64,000 bases of DNA from DATLFA01 sp035525225 (GCA_035525225.1 DATLFA010000045.1:124001-188000), one strand, 5' to 3'; numbered from the stretch's first letter, positions 33,286-41,729 are shown. Made by a program: numbers and translations. Notes: a model not told the origin generated them from the letters alone.

Positions 33286-34389
33286 ATGAAATTCGCCATG
33301 TTCTACGAGATCCCGGTCGCGCGCCCATGGAACGACGACAGCGAGTATCTGGCGTACCAGAACACGATCGAGCAGGCGGTCCTCGGCGACCAGATGGGAT
33401 TCCACTCGTTCTGGACCGTCGAGCATCACTTTCTCGAAGAGTATTCGCATTGCTCCAACCCCGAGGTGCTCTACGGCGCAATCGCGATGAAGACGAAGAA
33501 CATGCGCCTCGGGTACGGCGTACGTTTGTTGCCGAAGCCCTACAACCATCCCGTTCGTTCCGCCGAGTCCGCGGCAGTACTCGATCTGATCTCGGATGGT
33601 CGCGTGGAGTTCGGCACCGGGCGCTCGTCGACGCGCGCCGAGCTCGAGGGCTTCGGCATCCATCCGCACGAGACACGGGAGATGTGGCAAGAAGCGCTGA
33701 GCCACATCGTGGGCTGCTGGACCAACGACGAGTTCGAGTTCGAGGGCAAGCATTGGTCGATGCCGAAACGGCGCGTGTTGCCGAAGCCGCGGCAGAAGCC
33801 TCATCCGCCGCTGTGGGGCGCGACCGGTTCACCCGAGACGCATCGCCTCGTCGGTGAGATGGGCCTCGGTCTGTTGTCCTTCTCGGTGGGGACGCCGCCC
33901 GCAGAGTTGAAGCGTCGCATCGACATCTATCGCGAGGGCATTGCGGCTTGTGAAAAGCCGGTAGGCCATTTCATCAACAATCAAGCGGCGAGTTTCACCA
34001 TGGTCAACTGCGCGCCGACACGCGAAGAGTCCATCGCCGCGAGTGAAGAGTCGTTCGTGTGGTATCCCAAACACGGTGCGAAGATCATTGGCTCGGTGGC
34101 GTCGTGGCTTCGCGAACTCGATGAAGAACTCGGCACCTTCGACTACCTCGGTGGGACACAACAGCGCGTCGAGGATGGTTCGCTCGAATACCTGACGATG
34201 GACTACCTGCTCGAGACCCAGGCGTGTGTCGCCGGCGATCCCGACGATGTCATCGAGATCTTCAAGGCGTATGAAGCAACGGGTTGCGACATCGTTTTCT
34301 GTCTGCTCAACCCTTACAACATTCCCCACAACAAGGTGATGCAGACCATCGAGCTGATGGGCAAACACGTCATCCCCGCGTTCAACTAA
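33286..34389 (+). CDS. LLM class (luciferase-like) oxidoreductase
   Basis: This 367-aa protein of the longer, flavin-dependent alkanal/hydrocarbon monooxygenase type shows 'KFAMFYEIPVARPW', 'VLGDQMGFHSFWTVEHHFLEEYSH' (E-H-H motif), 'LGYGVRLLPKPYNHPVR' and 'GRVEFGTGRSSTRAELEGF'. It probably hydroxylates a hydrophobic substrate with FMNH2 or F420H2. It follows the amidase by 15 bp, so it may belong to the same operon; a TAGGGT also lies 12 nt before its ATG. Confidence 0.88.
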   Translation: MKFAMFYEIPVARPWNDDSEYLAYQNTIEQAVLGDQMGFHSFWTVEHHFLEEYSHCSNPEVLYGAIAMKTKNMRLGYGVRLLPKPYNHPVRSAESAAVLDLISDGRVEFGTGRSSTRAELEGFGIHPHETREMWQEALSHIVGCWTNDEFEFEGKHWSMPKRRVLPKPRQKPHPPLWGATGSPETHRLVGEMGLGLLSFSVGTPPAELKRRIDIYREGIAACEKPVGHFINNQAASFTMVNCAPTREESIAASEESFVWYPKHGAKIIGSVASWLRELDEELGTFDYLGGTQQRVEDGSLEYLTMDYLLETQACVAGDPDDVIEIFKAYEATGCDIVFCLLNPYNIPHNKVMQTIELMGKHVIPAFN

Positions 34390-34440
34390 CCCTCCCGCTG
34401 CCAGACCGGCGGTCGTTTGGAGATCACGCTCGGAGCGGTC
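34386..34440 (-). pseudogene. 3' scar of an enoyl-CoA hydratase gene
   Basis: On the minus strand the gap encodes 'VISKRPPVWQREG' and a TAG at 34386-34388. This closely matches the C-terminal tail of crotonases, for example 'FVEKRPPVWKGR' at the end of the 10913-11686 gene. Nothing upstream continues the homology, since the isochorismatase-fold gene occupies it. I read it as the last ~13 codons of a deleted gene; its left limit is uncertain. Confidence 0.45.
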
Positions 34441-34460
34441 GCACCGGTCAGTCGGTGAGT

Positions 34461-34466
34461 TAATGT
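34461..34466 (+). promoter_or_regulatory. Putative -10 box (TAATGT), leaderless
   Basis: TAATGT ends 7 nt before the ATG at 34474, with no ribosome binding site between. Confidence 0.45.
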
Positions 34467-34473
34467 CCGGCGG

Positions 34474-35091
34474 ATGGACCTCGCCGAGCTCGTCGATCCT
34501 CGCCACACTGCAATTGTCTGCATGGAGATGGAGCGCGGTGTCGTCGGCGATCTGTGCCTGGTCCCGGGTCTCGAAGACGCAGTGCGAGAGTCCGGCATCG
34601 TCGATCGGTGCCGCTCGCTGTTCGCCGCCGCGAGAGGCGCCGGTATCCGTGTAATCCACTGCACGGCGGCGTTCCGTCCCGACCGGGTGGGCAGCTATCG
34701 CAACATGCCCACGGTCAATCGGTTTCTCGAGAACCCCGATCACCTGCTCGTGGGCGCACCGACCACGCAGATCCTCCCCGAGTTGCACGACGCGTCCGAT
34801 ATCGAGTCGTTGCGGTTCCACGGCATCGCGCCGTTCATCGGCACATCGCTCGATCCGACACTGCGCAGCCTGGGCGCTCGCACGGTGATCGCTGCCGGGG
34901 TGTCGCTCAACCGCGGCATCCTGGGCATCAGCATCGAAGGCGTCGATCACGGATATTCGGTGGTCGTGCCCCGCGACGCGGTCGCCGGCTATCCCGCCGA
35001 GTATGGCGAAATGGTGCTGAAGCATTCGCTCGACGGCCTCACCACGTTGACCACCGTGTCCGAGTTGATCGACATTTGGTCTGCACGTTGA
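34474..35091 (+). CDS. Isochorismatase-fold protein lacking the catalytic triad
   Basis: This 205-aa member of the cysteine hydrolase superfamily has the order of a typical member ('TAIVCMEMERG', 'FRFHGIAPFIGTSL'-like segment, 'VIAAGVSLNRGILGIS'). But the usual Asp is Glu18, no Lys is found at the expected place near 115 (Phe-His instead), and the nucleophilic Cys position is Gly148. With all three residues replaced it is unlikely to be a nicotinamidase-type hydrolase; a binding role or isochorismatase-like chemistry (EntB also has Gly there) are alternatives. Probably leaderless. Confidence 0.8.
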   Translation: MDLAELVDPRHTAIVCMEMERGVVGDLCLVPGLEDAVRESGIVDRCRSLFAAARGAGIRVIHCTAAFRPDRVGSYRNMPTVNRFLENPDHLLVGAPTTQILPELHDASDIESLRFHGIAPFIGTSLDPTLRSLGARTVIAAGVSLNRGILGISIEGVDHGYSVVVPRDAVAGYPAEYGEMVLKHSLDGLTTLTTVSELIDIWSAR

Positions 35092-35119
35092 ACAATCGCG
35101 TCGAGAATCGGAGCGGGCG

Positions 35120-35887
35120 TTGTCACTGACGGTCGCGGATCACGTCCTCGTGGGCGCGGCGGCGCTCGTGGGCGGTGGTGTCAACGCGTTGGCGGGCGGG
35201 GGCACGCTGATCACATTCCCCGCACTCGTCGCGACGGGTATCAGCGTCAAGTCCGCCAACATCACCAACACGGTGGCGTTGTGCCCGGGCTACTTCGGCG
35301 GCACGTATGCGCAGCGCAAAGATCTGGAAGCGCAACGTCACCGGCTGCCACTGTTCGCCGTAGCGGCCGGTTTCGGTGGTCTCACCGGCGGCTTGTTGCT
35401 GCTCGCTACGAGCGACGCGGTGTTCAAGAAGCTCGTCCCGTTCCTCATCCTCGCGGCCGTGCTGCTGCTGTGCTTTCAAGACAGGTTGAAGCCGAAGTCG
35501 GCGGGAGTGGCTCACGAAGCGCGGCGACCCGGGCCACGCGAGCTGATCCCCATCTACGCCGTCAGTATCTACGGCGGATATTTCGGCGCGGGGCTCGGCA
35601 TCATGGTGCTGGCAGTGCTCGGTGTTCTCATCGACGACCTGTTCACGCGCGTCAACGCGTTGAAGCAGGCCGTCTCGTTCGTCGTCAACACGTGCGCTGC
35701 GATCTTCTTGTGCTTTTCGGGCATGGTGCAGTGGTCGCTGGCGGCAGTGATGGCGGTGACCGCGCTCATCGGCGGCAGTCTCGGCGGTCACCTCGCCGGC
35801 CGGCTACCCCCGAAGAAGCTCCGCTTGGTCGTGATCGTCTTCGGTTCCGCGGTCGCCATCGTCTACTTCTACCGCGCTTTCGCCTGA
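35120..35887 (+). CDS. TSUP family (TauE/SafE-like) membrane transporter
   Basis: This 255-aa protein has about 7-8 transmembrane helices. The first repeat 'VNALAGGGTLITFPALVATGISVKSANITNTVAL' is the TSUP hallmark, and a second, 'YGGYFGAGLGIMVLAVLG', is its duplicate. Members export sulfite, sulfoacetate or other organosulfur/carboxylate anions. It starts at TTG 35120, 28 bp after the isochorismatase-fold gene. Its end overlaps the convergent aminotransferase gene by 19 bp. Confidence 0.9.
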   Translation: MSLTVADHVLVGAAALVGGGVNALAGGGTLITFPALVATGISVKSANITNTVALCPGYFGGTYAQRKDLEAQRHRLPLFAVAAGFGGLTGGLLLLATSDAVFKKLVPFLILAAVLLLCFQDRLKPKSAGVAHEARRPGPRELIPIYAVSIYGGYFGAGLGIMVLAVLGVLIDDLFTRVNALKQAVSFVVNTCAAIFLCFSGMVQWSLAAVMAVTALIGGSLGGHLAGRLPPKKLRLVVIVFGSAVAIVYFYRAFA

Positions 35888-37104
35888 CCCCGCTCCACCC
35901 CCTTACTTTGCCCGTTCTGTTGGCGTTTTACCGGTGTCGACACCCGTAAAACGCCAACAGAACTTGCGGTGGCGGCGGCGGTGAGGCGGTCGACCGCATC
36001 GACGAGGCGGGCCGGCGGCAACGACGCGAAGCACAGGCGGGCAGCCGCGCGATGGGCGGGGTCGACGCCGAACGAAGAACCCGGCACGAACGCGACGCCG
36101 TGGCCCACGGAGCGCGCGAAGAGGTCGTCGGCGTCGGTGCCGTCCACGAAGCGCACCCATGCGAACAACCCTCCGTGTACGGGGGCGATCGTGATGCGAT
36201 CGCCGAGGCGGTCGGTCAAGGTGTCGACCAACGTCTGCGCCCGCTCGCGATACAACGCGCGTATGAACGAGAGATGCTCGGCGAACCACGCGCGGTCGCG
36301 CAACAGATCGAGGGCCACGCACTGGCTCAACGTCGATGTGTGCAGATCAGTCGCCTGCTTGAGACGCACACACGCGTCGATCAGCCACGTCGGCCCGACC
36401 ATCCAGCCGACCCGCAATCCGGGCGCCAGCACTTTCGACACGGTGCCGACGCGAACGAGCGACGGCGCGGCGATCGGAGGCACCGCTTGCCCCGCGAAGC
36501 GCAACTCGCCGTACGGGTCGTCATCGACGAGCAGGGCACCGACGCGCGTCGCGATCTCGGCGAGTTCGCGACGCCGCGCCTCGCTCAGCGTGACGCCGGT
36601 CGGGTTGTGGAAGTTGGACACCACGTAGATGAGTTTGGGACGCAGCCCGCGAGCGACCATGTCATTCAGCGTGCGCGTATCGAGCCCGTCGCCATCGCTC
36701 GCCACCGCCGTGATGGACGCTCCCGCGTTCTGGAGCACCTGCGTGGCGCCGAGGTAGGAGGGTGACTCGACGACGGCGGTGTCACCATCGTCGATCACGG
36801 CGTGCGCGAGGAGATCGAGTGCTTGTTGCGCGCCGCTGGTGATCAGCACCTCGACGAGGCGCGCACCACAGCGGTGCGCAACGAACTCCCGCAGGTCGCG
36901 CACACCTTCGCTGGGTCCGTACTGCAACGCACGGGCATCGAGCGTGTTGGCAAGTGCGGATCGAATTCGTGCGACCGGTAGTGCTTCGGTCGCCGGCAGG
37001 CCGCCCGCGAGGGACAACATGTCGGGTCGCTCGGTGAGGTGCAACAGCTCACGGATGCGTGACGATCCGCTGTTGCGGGCAAGGTGCGAACGCAGGTCTC
37101 TCAT
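35869..37104 (-). CDS. PLP-dependent aminotransferase, class I/II
   Basis: This 411-aa fold-type I aminotransferase is of the 2-aminoadipate/MocR-aminotransferase-like branch. Seen: 'MLSLAGGLPATEALP', 'YVVSNFHNPTGVTLS' (Asn binding PLP O3'), 'LVDDDPYGELRF' (Asp-x-Tyr), and the Schiff-base Lys224 in 'GTVSKVLAPGLRVGW'. No DNA-binding domain is present. The normal family end is near 'VDRLTAAATAS'; the last ~25 residues (from about 35945 down) are encoded by a 50-bp palindrome and look added. Its start is divergent from the MmyB-like regulator gene. Confidence 0.9.
   Translation of the reverse strand: MRDLRSHLARNSGSSRIRELLHLTERPDMLSLAGGLPATEALPVARIRSALANTLDARALQYGPSEGVRDLREFVAHRCGARLVEVLITSGAQQALDLLAHAVIDDGDTAVVESPSYLGATQVLQNAGASITAVASDGDGLDTRTLNDMVARGLRPKLIYVVSNFHNPTGVTLSEARRRELAEIATRVGALLVDDDPYGELRFAGQAVPPIAAPSLVRVGTVSKVLAPGLRVGWMVGPTWLIDACVRLKQATDLHTSTLSQCVALDLLRDRAWFAEHLSFIRALYRERAQTLVDTLTDRLGDRITIAPVHGGLFAWVRFVDGTDADDLFARSVGHGVAFVPGSSFGVDPAHRAAARLCFASLPPARLVDAVDRLTAAATASSVGVLRVSTPVKRQQNGQSKGVERGQAKAR
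35914..35963. repeat. 50-bp near-perfect palindrome
   Basis: Outer arms GTTCTGTTGGCGTTTTAC (35914-35931) and its exact complement (35946-35963) enclose C-GGTGTCGACACC-C, itself a 12-bp palindrome. Only one base pair of 25 is mismatched (C/C). It lies inside the 3' end of the minus-strand aminotransferase gene and just after the TSUP stop, so it could terminate both convergent transcripts. Confidence 0.85.
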
Positions 37105-37150
37105 CGGCGCAGTAGACCGCGCCCGCCCGTCCTCGCGGAAGAGCGGGGTT

Positions 37151-37175
37151 ATCCTGGGACTGGCAGTACCAGGAT
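37151..37175. promoter_or_regulatory. 25-bp palindromic operator candidate
   Basis: ATCCTGG-G-ACTG-G-CAGT-A-CCAGGAT: nested inverted repeats (7 bp outer, 4 bp inner) around a central G with a single G/A mismatch pair. It lies in the 143-bp space between the divergent aminotransferase (start 37104) and the MmyB-like regulator (start 37248), a natural site for autoregulation by that regulator. Confidence 0.55.
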
Positions 37176-37195
37176 CGAGCACGGGCATCACGCGC

Positions 37196-37217
37196 GAAGG
37201 GCCGCTCAAGCCTGCTC
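37196..37217 (-). repeat. Dispersed palindromic element, degenerate copy E
   Basis: GAAGGGCCGCTCAAGCCTGCTC; on the minus strand GAGCAGGCTTGAGCGGCCCTTC. The core GAGCGGCCCTT is retained but the left arm is changed. It lies between divergent genes. Confidence 0.5.
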
Positions 37218-37247
37218 TTTGTGGGCGAGACGTGATCGAATGAGCCG

Positions 37248-38069
37248 GTGGAACCGCGCGACGAGCTCGCCCAATTCTTGCGGACCCGCCGTGCCTCGCT
37301 CGGTCCCGAGGCGGTCGGCCTGCCGGCCGCGGGACGACGCCGCACGCCCGGGTTGCGCCGCGAAGAGGTCGCGCTGCTCGCCGGCGTGTCGGTGAGTTGG
37401 TACACCTGGCTCGAACAAGGCCGGCCCATCCGTGCCTCGCGTGAAGTGCTGCTCGCGATCGCCCGCACGCTGCGGCTCACGCCGACCGAGCACGCGCACC
37501 TCCTGGCGCTGGCCGATCGGGCCGAGCCCGTCTCGACGCCCGAGTCCGATCGAGCCCCTGATCAACTCGTGCGGTTGATCGATGCCATGTCACCGTCGCC
37601 GGCGTATGTGCTCGGGCCCCGGTGGGAGTTCCTCGCGTGGAACCGCGCGCAAGCCTTGTTGTTTCCCGAGATCGAACGGCTCGCGCCACCCGACCGCAAC
37701 CTGCTCTGGGTCGTGTTCGCGACGGCGTCAGCGCGGAGCTTGATCATCGACTGGGCCATCGAATCACAGCGCATGCTCACGCAGTTCCGCGCGGACACCG
37801 ACCGCCTCCATGACGACACCGCGCTCCACGAGTTGATCGAGCGGCTGACCCGAGCGAGCCCGGAGTTCGCCGACGGGTGGGCCCGCCACGATGTCGCCCC
37901 GTTCGAGAGCCGAGTGCGCCGCTACGCGCATCCGCGTGCGGGCACATTGGTCTTCGAGTACCAACTGTTGATCCCGGCCGAATTCTCACATCTGCGCGTG
38001 GTGGTGCAGTTGCCCGTGGACGGCGACGATTCGACCGAGCGCCTGGCCGCCTGGCACCAGGTCGTCTGA
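37248..38069 (+). CDS. XRE-type HTH regulator with MmyB-like ligand domain
   Basis: This 273-aa transcription regulator begins 'ELAQFLRTRRASLGPEAVGLP', then 'TPGLRREEVALLAGVSVSWYTWLEQGRPIRAS' (helix-turn-helix, about residues 38-70), followed by the MmyB-like sensor domain ('VLGPRWEFLAWNRAQALLFPE', 'NLLWVVFATASAR', 'HPRAGTLVFEYQLL'), proposed to bind fatty acids. The GTG start matches the family N-terminus. It probably controls the divergent aminotransferase and/or the downstream genes, using the palindrome at 37151-37175. Confidence 0.9.
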   Translation: MEPRDELAQFLRTRRASLGPEAVGLPAAGRRRTPGLRREEVALLAGVSVSWYTWLEQGRPIRASREVLLAIARTLRLTPTEHAHLLALADRAEPVSTPESDRAPDQLVRLIDAMSPSPAYVLGPRWEFLAWNRAQALLFPEIERLAPPDRNLLWVVFATASARSLIIDWAIESQRMLTQFRADTDRLHDDTALHELIERLTRASPEFADGWARHDVAPFESRVRRYAHPRAGTLVFEYQLLIPAEFSHLRVVVQLPVDGDDSTERLAAWHQVV

Positions 38070-38126
38070 TCACCGAAGCGTCCCGGCGAATTAGAGTGCG
38101 CGTCAGGTGCCCGACCCGGAGGAACC

Positions 38127-38270
38127 ATGGCCAAGAGTCTCGAAGAAGTCCGCAAGAAGCTGCTCGAGGATCAGGTGAAAGAGGTGCGTACCGGCGGGCT
38201 GTTGGGGCACGGCGCCAATGGCCACAAGCGGGCCCGCAACGACTACCTCGAGATGAAAAAAGGCAAGTGA
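38127..38270 (+). CDS. Small basic protein, 47 aa
   Basis: An ATG at 38127 with a strong GGAGG 4 nt upstream opens a 47-codon frame ending TGA at 38268-38270. The product is Lys/Arg/Glu-rich, starting 'MAKSLEEVRKKLLEDQVKEV' and ending 'DYLEMKKGK', with a 'GLLGHGANGHKRAR' middle. It looks like a helical, perhaps nucleic-acid- or protein-binding, peptide. It sits between the regulator (57-bp gap) and the amidohydrolase (21-bp gap). Family unknown. Confidence 0.6.
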   Translation: MAKSLEEVRKKLLEDQVKEVRTGGLLGHGANGHKRARNDYLEMKKGK

Positions 38271-38291
38271 TCACAAAGGGGAGGGGCGGCT

Positions 38292-39482
38292 ATGGCAACG
38301 ATGCCGAACGCGGGGATCATCGATGGTGACGGCCATGTGCTCGAGCCGGCGACGCTCTGGCTCGACTATCTCGAGTCGGCGCTGCGCGACCGCGCCATCA
38401 GGGTCACGAAGAACGATGCCGGCCTCGAGGTGCTCGAGATCGACGGTGCACCGTTCACCCGGCTGAGCGCGGGAAGCTTGGCGCTCCTCGGCGCGATGGG
38501 CGACGAAACCGCGCGGCCCGGTCCCGATCGCCTCTACATGGAGACGATGCCATTCGGTGCCGGCGACCCCGGGCAACGGCTGTAGTGGCTCGACCAGCAG
38601 GGCATCGAACGCGTCGTGTTGTATCCCACGATCGGCATCATCTGGGAATCAACGGTGAGCGACGCGCTCCTTGCGGACGCGTATGCACGTGCGTACAACC
38701 GCTGGATCGCCGACTTCTGCCGCGACTCCGACGGACGGCTGATCGCGATCGCGCACATCAGCCTGAGCGATGCCGAGCTCGCCGCGACCGAGCTCGCCCG
38801 CGCGGTTGCCGACGGCTGCAAGGGTGCAATGGTGTTCCCCTACACATGGACGCGTCTGCCCCACGGCCATGCGTACTACGACCCGCTGTGGCAGATCGCG
38901 GCCGACCTCGAGGTGCCGGTCGGTATCCATCCCAGCTACGAACCCGATTTCTGCAACACCCTCTATCGCTTTCGTGACCATTCGAGCACGCCTGGCGTCG
39001 GCGGACCCGAAGGCGGCTTCATGAGCAACGTGTCGGTGCGCCAAGGTGTGATGACGGCGTTCTCGTCGTTCTTCGCCTACTCGACCTTCGAACGGTTCCC
39101 GAACCTCTGCGTCGGCGTGCTCGAATCCGGCGCCGGCTGGATCGGGTCGTTCCTCGACCGCATGGATGTACTGGCGGGCGAAACCCTCTATCGCCACAGC
39201 ACGCGTATGACCCGCCCTCCCAGCGAATACTTCCGCACCAATTGCTTCATCTCCTGTGACCCCGACGAAACCGCGGCGCCATTGATCATCGACCACGTCG
39301 GCGCCGATCGGTTCATCTGGGCGACCGACTTCCCGCACCCCGATCATCCCGCAGACTGGCGCGGGCCGCTCGAGAAGTTCCTCGGCCCGCTGTCGCAGGA
39401 CACCGCGGCTCGTGTTCTCGGCGGCAACGTTCGAGAGTTGTACAAGCTCCCCGCTCAAACGGCCGCTCGGGCTCCGTTGTGA
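38292..39482 (+). pseudogene. Amidohydrolase_2 gene interrupted by an in-frame TAG (codon 98)
   Basis: A good ribosome site (AAGGGGAGGGG) precedes ATG 38292. The first 97 residues include 'GIIDGDGHVLEP', the metal-binding start of the family. At 38583-38585 a TAG replaces what family members have as an Arg, Glu or Gln codon before 'WLDQQGIERVVLYPTIG', and the same frame continues for 298 more codons with full homology ('AYARAYNRWIADFCRDSDGR', 'GVLESGAGWIGSFLDRMD', 'IWATDFPHPDHP'). So one point change, sequencing error or stop-codon readthrough separates two halves. The stop overlaps the sulfatase start (GTGA). Confidence 0.82.
39450..39476 (-). repeat. Dispersed palindromic element, diverged copy F
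   Basis: On the minus strand GGAGCCCGAGCGGCCGTTTGAGCGGGG. The loop CGAGC and flank GAGCGG are kept; the stem pairs as GCC/GGC plus AACG/CGTT with a 2-base bulge. It forms the last codons of the interrupted amidohydrolase and ends 3 bp before the sulfatase GTG. Confidence 0.5.
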
Positions 39483-41728
39483 CCGAGCAGTTTCGCGGTG
39501 TCGTCAACCGAACGGCGAAGCAATCCGTCCCGTGGTGGCCCGCACCGAACCTCCCCGACGAGTCGAGCCCCAACGTGGTGATCGTCCTATTGGACGACGC
39601 GGGCTTTGCCCACTTCGGTTGTTACGGCGGTCCCATCGAGACGCCGACGTTCGATCGGCTCGCCGCGAACGGGTTGCGGTTCACCAACTTCACGGTCGCC
39701 GCGGTGTGTTCGCCCACTCGCGCGTCCCTGCTGACCGGCCGCAACCATCACTCGGTGGGGATGCGCTTCGTCGCCAACTTCGACACCGGGTTTCCGAACA
39801 TGCGCGGTGGTCTGCCCAAGCGGGCCGCGACGATGGCACGCGTGTTGCGCGACGCGGGCTACGCAACGTTTGCCGCCGGCAAGTGGCACATCGCGCCGGG
39901 CCACGAGTGCTCGGCGGCCGGACCATTTCACAACTGGCCGCTCGCGCAGGGATTCGAGCGTTATTACGGTTTTCTCGGCGGCGAAACCGACCAGTTCCAT
40001 CCCGAGCTGGTGTGCGACAACCGGCCGATCGAACCCCCCGGTCGCGTCGAAGACGGCTACCACCTCACCGAAGATCTGGTCGACCAATCGATCGGCATGA
40101 TCCGTGATCTGCACTCGATCGTGCCCGAGCGGCCCTTCTTCCTCTACTTCGCCACCGGTGCCACGCACGCCCCGCATCAGTCGCCCGAATCCTTCCGGCG
40201 CAAGTACCGCGGCCGCTTCGACGAAGGCTGGGACGTACATCGCGAGCGTGTGTTCGAACGGCAGAAGGCGCTCGGCGTGATACCGGATGACACCGTGTTG
40301 CCGCCGCGCAACCCCGGTGTACTGCCGTGGGACGAGCTCACTCCCAACGAGCAACAGTTCGCCTGCCGTCTGCAAGAGGCGTTCGCCGCGTTCATGGATC
40401 ACACCGACCATGAGATCGGGCGGCTCGTCGACTTCCTGAGCGAGATCGGTGAGCTCGACAACACGCTCTTCGTCGTGCTCACCGACAACGGCGCATCGCA
40501 AGAGGGAGGTGCGCTCGGTGTCCTCGACGAGATGAAGTTCTTTCAGGACATGGAAGAAGACGTCGACGAGGTCGTGCATCACCTCGACATCATCGGCGGC
40601 CCCAAGAGCCATCCCAACTATCCGTGGGGATGGGCAATGGTCGGCAATACGCCATTCAAACGGTACAAGCAGAACGTGCACTGGGGCGGTGTACGTGCAC
40701 CTCTGGTCGTTCATTGGCCGGCACAGATCGACGATCACGGCGCCGTTCGTACACAGTTCCACAACGTGATCGACCTCTTGCCGACGGTGCTCGATGTCTG
40801 CGCCGTCGCGCCGCCGACGGAGGTCGACGGTGTCGCGCAGATGTCGTTGCACGGGACATCGATGCGTTACGCGTTCGCGGCGCCGACGGCGCGCTCGACC
40901 CGATCGACGCAGTACTTCGAGATGTACGGCCATCGGGGGATCTTCCACGACGGCTGGAAGGCAGTCACGTGGCATGCGACCGGTAGCGACTTCGACGACG
41001 ACCAATGGGAGCTGTACGACATCGGTGCCGACTTCAGCGAGAGCAACGACCTCGCCTCGTCGAGACCGGAGAAGCTGGCCGAGTTGATCGAACGCTGGTG
41101 GACCGAGGCGGGGCGCTACGACGTCTTACCCCTCGACGATCGGTTGATCCACACGTTGTCCCGGCCGGCATCGCGTGGCTTGCCCGCCGGACGACGGCGT
41201 TACGTCTACCTCCCGCCGATCTCACACCTACCGATCGAAGCATGCCCACCTCACGGTCCGCGGGCGTTCAGGGTCGCGGCCGAAGTGATCGTCGCCGATG
41301 GCGACGAGGGTGTGCTCGTGAATCGCGGCACGGGCAACGGTGGCTACGCGTTGTTCGTGCAAGGGGGTCGGCTCTGTTTCGACTACAACTATTTCCACGC
41401 ACACACGACGGTCGTGTCGAAAGGGCCGATCCCGAAGGGTCGGTGTGTGCTCGGTGTCGCGGTCGCACCCGACGGCACCGGTGGGCGAGCGACGCTGTAC
41501 ATCGACGGTAGGGAGGTGGGCGATGTCGCCTTGCCCAAGCTGTCACGCACGTTGTCGTCGCTCGGCATGGACATCGGGCGCAGCATCGCGCCGGTATCGG
41601 ACGCATTCAGCCGTCCGTTCGCGTTCACCGGGTCGATCGCCTCGGTCACCTTCGAAGTGCCCGATCACCAACCGCGCACGCCCGATGAGATCACCGCCGA
41701 GATCCGAGAACAGCTCGGACTCGGTTGA
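39479..41728 (+). CDS. Arylsulfatase-type sulfatase
   Basis: This 749-aa sulfatase has the maturation signature 'VCSPTRASLLTGR' with Cys77, which must be converted to formylglycine by an FGE-type enzyme (not in this window). Metal ligands Asp39-Asp40 ('IVLLDDAGF'), 'KWHIAPGHECS', 'THAPHQSPESF' and 'LTDNGASQEGG' are visible. After residue ~560 a beta-rich LamG-like C-terminal domain follows ('CFDYNYFHAHTTVVSKG', 'ATLYIDGREVG'). No signal peptide is seen, so it is probably cytoplasmic. The GTG start overlaps the upstream amidohydrolase stop by 4 bp. Confidence 0.92.
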   Translation: MTEQFRGVVNRTAKQSVPWWPAPNLPDESSPNVVIVLLDDAGFAHFGCYGGPIETPTFDRLAANGLRFTNFTVAAVCSPTRASLLTGRNHHSVGMRFVANFDTGFPNMRGGLPKRAATMARVLRDAGYATFAAGKWHIAPGHECSAAGPFHNWPLAQGFERYYGFLGGETDQFHPELVCDNRPIEPPGRVEDGYHLTEDLVDQSIGMIRDLHSIVPERPFFLYFATGATHAPHQSPESFRRKYRGRFDEGWDVHRERVFERQKALGVIPDDTVLPPRNPGVLPWDELTPNEQQFACRLQEAFAAFMDHTDHEIGRLVDFLSEIGELDNTLFVVLTDNGASQEGGALGVLDEMKFFQDMEEDVDEVVHHLDIIGGPKSHPNYPWGWAMVGNTPFKRYKQNVHWGGVRAPLVVHWPAQIDDHGAVRTQFHNVIDLLPTVLDVCAVAPPTEVDGVAQMSLHGTSMRYAFAAPTARSTRSTQYFEMYGHRGIFHDGWKAVTWHATGSDFDDDQWELYDIGADFSESNDLASSRPEKLAELIERWWTEAGRYDVLPLDDRLIHTLSRPASRGLPAGRRRYVYLPPISHLPIEACPPHGPRAFRVAAEVIVADGDEGVLVNRGTGNGGYALFVQGGRLCFDYNYFHAHTTVVSKGPIPKGRCVLGVAVAPDGTGGRATLYIDGREVGDVALPKLSRTLSSLGMDIGRSIAPVSDAFSRPFAFTGSIASVTFEVPDHQPRTPDEITAEIREQLGLG

Positions 41729-41729
41729 C

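Noticed and set aside
38583..38585. TAG as a pyrrolysine codon
   Set aside because: Pyrrolysine use is rare and tied to methylamine methyltransferases or specific archaea/clostridia; nothing here suggests it.
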